Part shown: one piece after another, positions 58,964 through 64,000 of the stretch | How the letters are laid out: each line of letters starts with the position of its first letter | How positions within the stretch are numbered: the first letter of the stretch is position 1 | Source: Mesostigma viride | Lineage: Eukaryota > Streptophyta > Mesostigmatophyceae > Mesostigmatales > Mesostigmataceae | Reading direction: 5' to 3' | Length of the DNA stretch: 64,000 bases | Assembly (NCBI GenBank): GCA_009746045.1 | Contig: RPFO01000497.1 | Location: forward strand, 1,010,970 to 1,074,969 | Notes under the pieces: model-generated | The model's database searches: none | What the model saw: only the letters and a program-made list of their open reading frames with translations | Told to the model about the DNA's origin: nothing | Program-made: the position numbers and the translations under genes

Positions 58964-59012
58964 CTATTGCGCCCGCAGGCTGCCAGACCTGAGCAGGTGA
59001 AACTTCGCAGAC

Positions 59013-59585
59013 ATGCTGCCGGCTGCTTTGACAAAACGTGCTGCTTTGGCGAGGCATGTCTGGATGCGAGCTTATTGCAGGCACAAGGAATGGGGTGGGG
59101 TACCGGCCACGAATACGCATCCACACGGTCTAGGCAGCATGGCCCACCTTTGCTTGCTATCTGCAATGGCCCTCGTGTTTAGTGGGCGTACATTGTGTGC
59201 GTGTTTAGTGTGCTGGGTTGCCAAGGCCTGTGTCAATGCTGCCGCACGCGTGTGGTTGAGGGGACATCTAGGAGTTGGCATGCACTCTGCACACACACAA
59301 GACTGCATGGTGAAACTTGGCATGCCATCCGCAGCCCCTGGTGGGGCACAGGTTCAGTATACATCACTCTGCCTATGGTATGGTAGTCTCCAAGATGTAG
59401 AAGATGTAGATGGCTGTCTGATGGTGCCTGTGTCATTACTATACAGTCATATTTGTGAGGTCCAAGGTGGCGCGTTCTCTGTAGACTTTCTCCTTGGCCG
59501 TGGTAATGGGTCGCACAGCAGGGTAGTGTGCTTGGCTCATGAGTTTCATGGGCATTTGTGGGCAGGAAGATTGGGCAGGTTGTAA
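59013..59585 (+). other. Open frame of 190 codons in the gene 2 tail, function unknown
   Basis: This is the counterpart of 21119-21727. The shared part ends GRLGRL and contains an in-frame 6-nt duplication (GATGTAGAAGATGTAGAT). The N-terminal part is in a different frame from copy 1 because of a 1-nt indel. No domain was recognised. Confidence 0.2.
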
Positions 59586-60097
59586 CGATCCAGGTCGGCT
59601 GGGTTGCTCCGCATCAGGGCTTGCATAGTTGATTGGATAGAGCGCTCATACCCCGTGCCTTCTTCCAACTGAACGAGCAACGACCTCCATGGCCGATTTC
59701 TTGTCCTTTTAGCTAATCCGTGCACACATGCTGATGACGCCAGCCACCTCCGCGCCACCCAACATCTGTAAACTGTCAACAAACTAAACCATGGTGTGCC
59801 ATATACTAAGGCATCCTACTAGCTCGGCATCACACCATACCAGCTGCGGACTAGTACCTACTTGTCACAATCCATCTACGCGCCCAGGCCCCTGCTGGAG
59901 GCGCATGTGAATACAAGTTCAATGAATGATTATGCGCACCACGTGCACAATTATCACCGCACGCAGTCATCAACACCAAGGGCAATGCCGTAGAATGGAT
60001 GCAACGCTGAACGCACAAAGCAAAACATTCTGCATGCACGGTAAGCTCGGACACTTGGAGGCCAGCGCGGCGTGCCACTGGCATGACGGACTCTAGC

Positions 60098-60256
60098 ACA
60101 TGCCATGCCACAACTGAAAAAGTGTCTGAATAGGAAAGTCATTCTATGCTACATGCCATGCCACAACTGAAAAAGTGTCTGAATAGGAAAGTCATTCTAT
60201 GCTACATGCCATGCCACAACTGAAAAAGTGTCTGAATAGGAATGTCATTCTATGCG
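60098..60256 (+). repeat. 53-bp minisatellite, 3 units
   Basis: Three 53-bp units start at 60098, 60151 and 60204, homologous to the seven-unit array at 22226-22596. The first two units carry GGAAAGTC where copy 1 has GGAATGTC. Confidence 0.92.
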
Positions 60257-61686
60257 ACGTGCTGTGGACGTAAGACCACCATCCATGCGTAATCAGGACT
60301 CGAACTTCGAGTCTCGAAGCGGCTGGTGTGTGACAGATAGTTGCATCCAACCCCTCATGTGTGATAGACAGCCATAGGTCTAGCTCGCGCACATTTTTTA
60401 AATACCAGCCTTTGCTTATACACACTAATTGGTTCCCGTGGGGCACTGACCGGGGAAACTCTTCACGTTACTGAACGATCTGGACTGTTTCAGACCGAAA
60501 TTTCTGTGTTTGCGAAAAGGCTATGTTGACAATAATGGCAATGACCTCGATCATCGATTTTAGTGCACGATATGCCAGACGCAAAATTTAATGTAGACGC
60601 CCTGGAAGGTGGTGACTTTCGTAATCTTTTTACTTCCAATTTAGCGATAGGCATATTTTTTGGGGGATGGTTGGTTGCTGCCGAGGGAGGAGCTTCGGAA
60701 CGCGCGCATTGTGCACTTCGTTCCGCAAGTGCAGCGGGTGTTAAAAAGTACACTGTTGCATTAGCGCAGCCCGAGTGGGCTATGTCCTGACCCATGGCAA
60801 GCCTTTACTTTTAACAACTCTTCTATGGTATGTATGTGTTACCGTTTGGTTGTCTCGATTTTCTTGGTAGTTTTCTTGTTTTTCGCATTCTCTGTGAACA
60901 ATGCTTTGTTGCTGATAAGACCCTGTGTTTGGGGTGTCTCTATGCTGGCCATGTGTTGCAACAGAAACAGGATGACCCTCCCTACGGTTACAAGTGCGAA
61001 ACAACTGTGCATGGCGGTGCACTTCAGATGGGCGATCTCACGTTACTATCACAGCCTGCCTTGCACGATTCATGCCAGCAAGTGCGTCAACTGCGACATA
61101 ACGCTGCAGAATGTTCGCGCTGTCAACCGCCCGCCCGTGGCAGATGTCGTATAATCGCAAGGCGGCGGCTGCCATGCGATGGAAACCATTTGCCAACGAA
61201 TACTTTGTTACCTCCCCTTGCCCACGTGACGTGTTGAATTCAATGTTCAAGAACGTGGGGGAAGGCGCAGCCGACCAGCCGCAGGGAGGATGCCGTGACA
61301 AATTTGAGCAAAGTGCTATGAAGGTCAAGCGTGTGGTAACGGGTTTTAATGAAACAGGAGAACTACTGAGGGAAGGTGACACCAGCAACGTAGCCACAGT
61401 GTGGGCCGAGGCTAGAGGGGGGTGGGAGATAGCACTTCTTCTATTTTTGTGGCCCCCTTCGCTGCCACCTGGGCATCCCCCCTCGCTGGAGAGTGCTCCC
61501 TCAAGATATAGCAGTGTCTACCAATGATGTTGAACTCAAGAGGGGAGGTGCTGTTCGCCAAGGACCATGACTACAAGGGGGACGGTAGCATGGGGTTGGG
61601 GGCTGTTAGATCAGGATGATGTGGTCAATGGCAACCTCCCTCGTGAGGTGGAGGAGTTTGTCGAAGAGAAACTAAAATGATATGTG

Positions 61687-63461
61687 ACTCGCCAGGCGCC
61701 GCCCAGCACGGCTGGGTCTTTTTTCACGCCCATGGTGCCCCTGCCAAGATAAGAAGTGCTGCTTTGGCATCTAGGGAAGACCGTGTGGAGCCTAGGGGCT
61801 AGGTGACAGCCCCACCTCGCCATTTGGCGATGGCAAGGATGTGTTGATGGACTACGGCAGCAAGGGTGAGGGAAATCATGGTGGCACAACAGGTGAGGGC
61901 AGTGGCAGGGGAGATGAGGGTGAGGGCGAGGGCAGTGGAGCTCCCGCAGCACATACCCAGGTGTCGATTCCCCGCGCCGTGGATGCGGGTGTTGCCCCCA
62001 CAGTGCTGGCTGTGCTGCCTTCTAACACCCCTGAGAAGCCACATATTGGGTATTTCTACGACGAGGAGGGGTTCAAGGCTACGGGGGCAGCCAATGAGGC
62101 AGAGCTGCGTGCTTAGCACCGGATTGAACGCCGGATTAATATGTCAACGAGCACCGTGATGAGCCAATGAAGAAGGAGAAACCCATGGGTTTTGGCACTT
62201 AGGGGGAGTGACCCTCGGGGATGTGATGTGGATGTTGGACAACAACACGATGGTGCATCCTTGATATACAAGGCCAACAAGAAGGGGCCCCTTCACCCCC
62301 CCCCTCCCGAGAAGGTGACCAAGAAGCAGTTGAAGAGGTGGACGTGGCATATGAGGCCTGGCAGCATGAGAACAAAGAGCAAGAGGAGACGGGTTTGACC
62401 CGCAAGGAGTGGGTTCCCCAAACATTTTAGGACATGCATGCTTACAATGGTGCAGCATACGCGGGCGTTGCAGTTTTCTGCATGCCGTAACTGCGAACGG
62501 TTATGTATACTTGTTGAGCAAATATAAAGTATCTTGTCTAGTTATAGTAACAATGGCATTTATCTCTAATCCACCCTTGCATGATGTGCTATGGATGTGT
62601 TGGCGGTGGGCTGTGCTGGTTGCACCGGGCTTGTTGTCCTTAATTATTAAATAATGCCTTCAATGCTGTACAGCTTGGAGGCGTGCCTTTTTCTCCATCT
62701 TCCACTCAGCTCGGCTGTCAATGACGTGCGTCATGGTCAAAGCAGGCGATCAATCGAGAGTAATATGAAATAGGCTGGCCTCCACCCCGCGATTCATAAA
62801 AAGACGCTTTATAGAGACAACTGTGTGTTATTGTTGCGTGTTATTATTGATTGAACTGATCATCGACAGCCATGCTCAACAGAGCGTGCTCTTAGTCAAA
62901 GAAAATCTTTGATCCGCCCGTTCGTAGGCCATCACTATGTATTTACAGGCCTCTGAACAAATACCACAAAGATGCTTGAGCCCGGGCACCCAAGTACTTA
63001 GCCCGATCTGAGAGGGTCTTCCTATGGGCGACGACACCGACTTCAGCATCTGAGGCTCCTTCAGGCAACAAGAAAATGCTTCTGGACCCCATCCGCCTTG
63101 CTCCCATCCACCTTGCATCAATGAGCAGCCGGATGTCAATGACGTATCCATCTTCTTGGTAGGTCTAAAAATACGACTCTGGGGTCAAGTCTCCTCCCAC
63201 CATTGGCCCCCCCGCACGCACGCAGTGTTATTGCACGGAATGCTGACCAAGCCTAGGCAACCCTCTCCACCATGGGTACGCGCAAGGCATGCCACACATC
63301 CCCTGCTGAGAGGCCCGTAGCGATGCCATGCGATGGGCATACCCGAAGGGCATGTCCCAGTGTTTCGATAGGCTCCCACTTGCCCGCATGCTCACCGGCC
63401 CATGGGAGCAATCGCCTCCAGCGCGCGTAGGACTAAGTAGAAAGGGCGGTCATTCCCTGGC
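61687..63461. other. Region right of the duplication, no supported gene
   Basis: A Gly/Glu-rich frame at 61841-62116 and nearby fragments (for example 62192-62398) look protein-like but are broken by stops and match nothing I recognise. They may be a decayed gene or retroelement. The right part is probably the 3' UTR and flank of the minus-strand DRG gene. A minus-strand TGTAAA near 62945 could be a polyadenylation signal of the green-algal type, but this is weak. Confidence 0.35.
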
Positions 63462-63512
63462 CTACACCTTCTTGACAATCTGAACCACATCCTCGTCATG
63501 CAGCTCGTGCTC
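63462..63512 (-). CDS. Last exon of a DRG-family (developmentally regulated) GTPase
   Basis: On the minus strand, after acceptor CAACCCACAG, 17 codons read EHELHDEDVVQIVKKV and a TAG stop. DEDVVQIVKK is the near-invariant C-terminus of the TGS domain of DRG1/DRG2 GTPases, ribosome-associated translation factors. The preceding exons, with the G domain and most of the TGS domain, are not recognisable before the right edge and presumably lie beyond it. The call rests on a short but highly characteristic peptide joined to a good splice acceptor. Confidence 0.6.
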   Translation of the reverse strand, partial: EHELHDEDVVQIVKKV

Positions 63513-64000
63513 CTGTGGGTTGCGCACGCCCACAACCGGGAAGGTAGCGGCATGACACAGTTTGCACGGTTGACGGGGAAGCGTTATCAGCATACATGAA
63601 ACTAATGCTGCCCAAAGCTTGGAGCAGGGGAACGCGTGCTGTGAGCAACTACATCGCCGTGTGCATGGATCGCTGCCAGGGGGCTCTGCCAGGAGGCACT
63701 TGCCCACGGGGCCCAGTTAGGAAAACGGAGGGTGGTTGCATTAAAGGAGGGGGCTGAACCAGCCGCGGCGAAAAGAGCTAGAAGAAAAAGTAGGAGGGGG
63801 GAGGTTCCAGAGGGGTGGGGTGGGGGGTGGACATGGCCAACACAGAGGCAGCTCTTATGGGCAAGGCAAGAAGGGGGACACATGGCCCCAAGATTGTTCC
63901 AGCACGCTTGTAGAAAACCAACAACCGGGTGGTGCTTTGGGATAGGGGTAGCGGGGTGTCAGGGACACCTCTCGGAAGGGGTGAGGTGGAGCAAAAGAGA
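63513..64000 (-). other. Probable intron of the DRG-like gene
   Basis: Sequence upstream of the last DRG-like exon. The open frames here match nothing I know. No second DRG exon (expected to read like ...ALVWGTS...) is visible, so the intron appears to extend past the edge. Confidence 0.35.

Larger units (their letters stand above)
57723..61686 (+). repeat. Gene tail, segmental duplication copy 2
   Basis: This is the paralogue of 19905-23998. It contains the end of the last intron, the terminal exon and about 2.7 kb of downstream sequence. It has three 53-bp minisatellite units instead of seven and one extra unit of the ~50-bp repeat. Homology to copy 1 stops at GATATGTG (61686), after which the two loci are unrelated. 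Confidence 0.85.

Overview
The window is nuclear eukaryotic DNA: introns of about 0.6-2.5 kb with GT-AG borders, non-autonomous DNA transposons, a U-box protein kinase and the C-terminal part of a BIG-type ARF-GEF. A plant or algal lineage is plausible because a U-box fused to a kinase is a plant/algal combination, but the species cannot be settled from the sequence.

Most of the window is two tandem paralogues of one very unusual gene on the + strand. The complete paralogue (gene 2, 30,814-58,963) begins with a 414-codon exon encoding a U-box and a protein kinase. Two near-identical 96-nt linker exons follow, then a long series of ankyrin exons, then a 20-codon terminal exon. Every complete ankyrin exon is exactly 99 nt, in phase 0 at both ends, and encodes one 33-residue repeat inside a unit of about 1.15 kb. 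Gene 2 has 20 complete ankyrin exons (B0-B4, B6-B20) and one half-exon remnant (B5). Gene 1 (209-21,115) enters from the left edge and shows 18 ankyrin exons (A1-A18) and the same terminal exon. The introns are repeated almost unchanged from unit to unit. The codons at ankyrin target-contact positions (consensus positions 2, 5, 13 and 14, plus position 10) differ strongly between exons. This looks like a modular recognition array fused to a ubiquitin-ligase/kinase output, comparable in logic to the exon-per-repeat LRR and TPR receptors of brown algae. That functional reading is inference.

Layout: 1-19.9 kb, ankyrin array 1, with a 772-bp TIR transposon (16-bp perfect TIR, 8-bp TSD) at 747-1,518. 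19.9-24.0 kb, gene 1 tail with its terminal exon and two minisatellites. 24.0-24.9 kb, a 5'-truncated BIG ARF-GEF C-terminus, probably created at the tandem-duplication junction. 24.9-30.8 kb, intergenic, with a tRNA-like SINE candidate and small hairpins but no gene I can support. 30.8-35.2 kb, U-box/kinase exon, a 1.53-kb tandem duplication carrying the linker exon, and the first ankyrin exon. 35.6-57.7 kb, ankyrin array 2, with a 1,345-bp piggyBac-like element (TTAA TSD) at 45,056-46,400. 57.7-61.7 kb, second copy of the tail with the gene 2 terminal exon. 61.7-64.0 kb, unrecognised sequence and, on the minus strand, the last exon of a DRG-family GTPase.

The symmetric 99-nt exons let the array grow, shrink, recombine or be alternatively spliced without losing frame. 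The duplicated units, mosaic introns, identical non-adjacent exons and one half-deleted exon show that such rearrangement has occurred.
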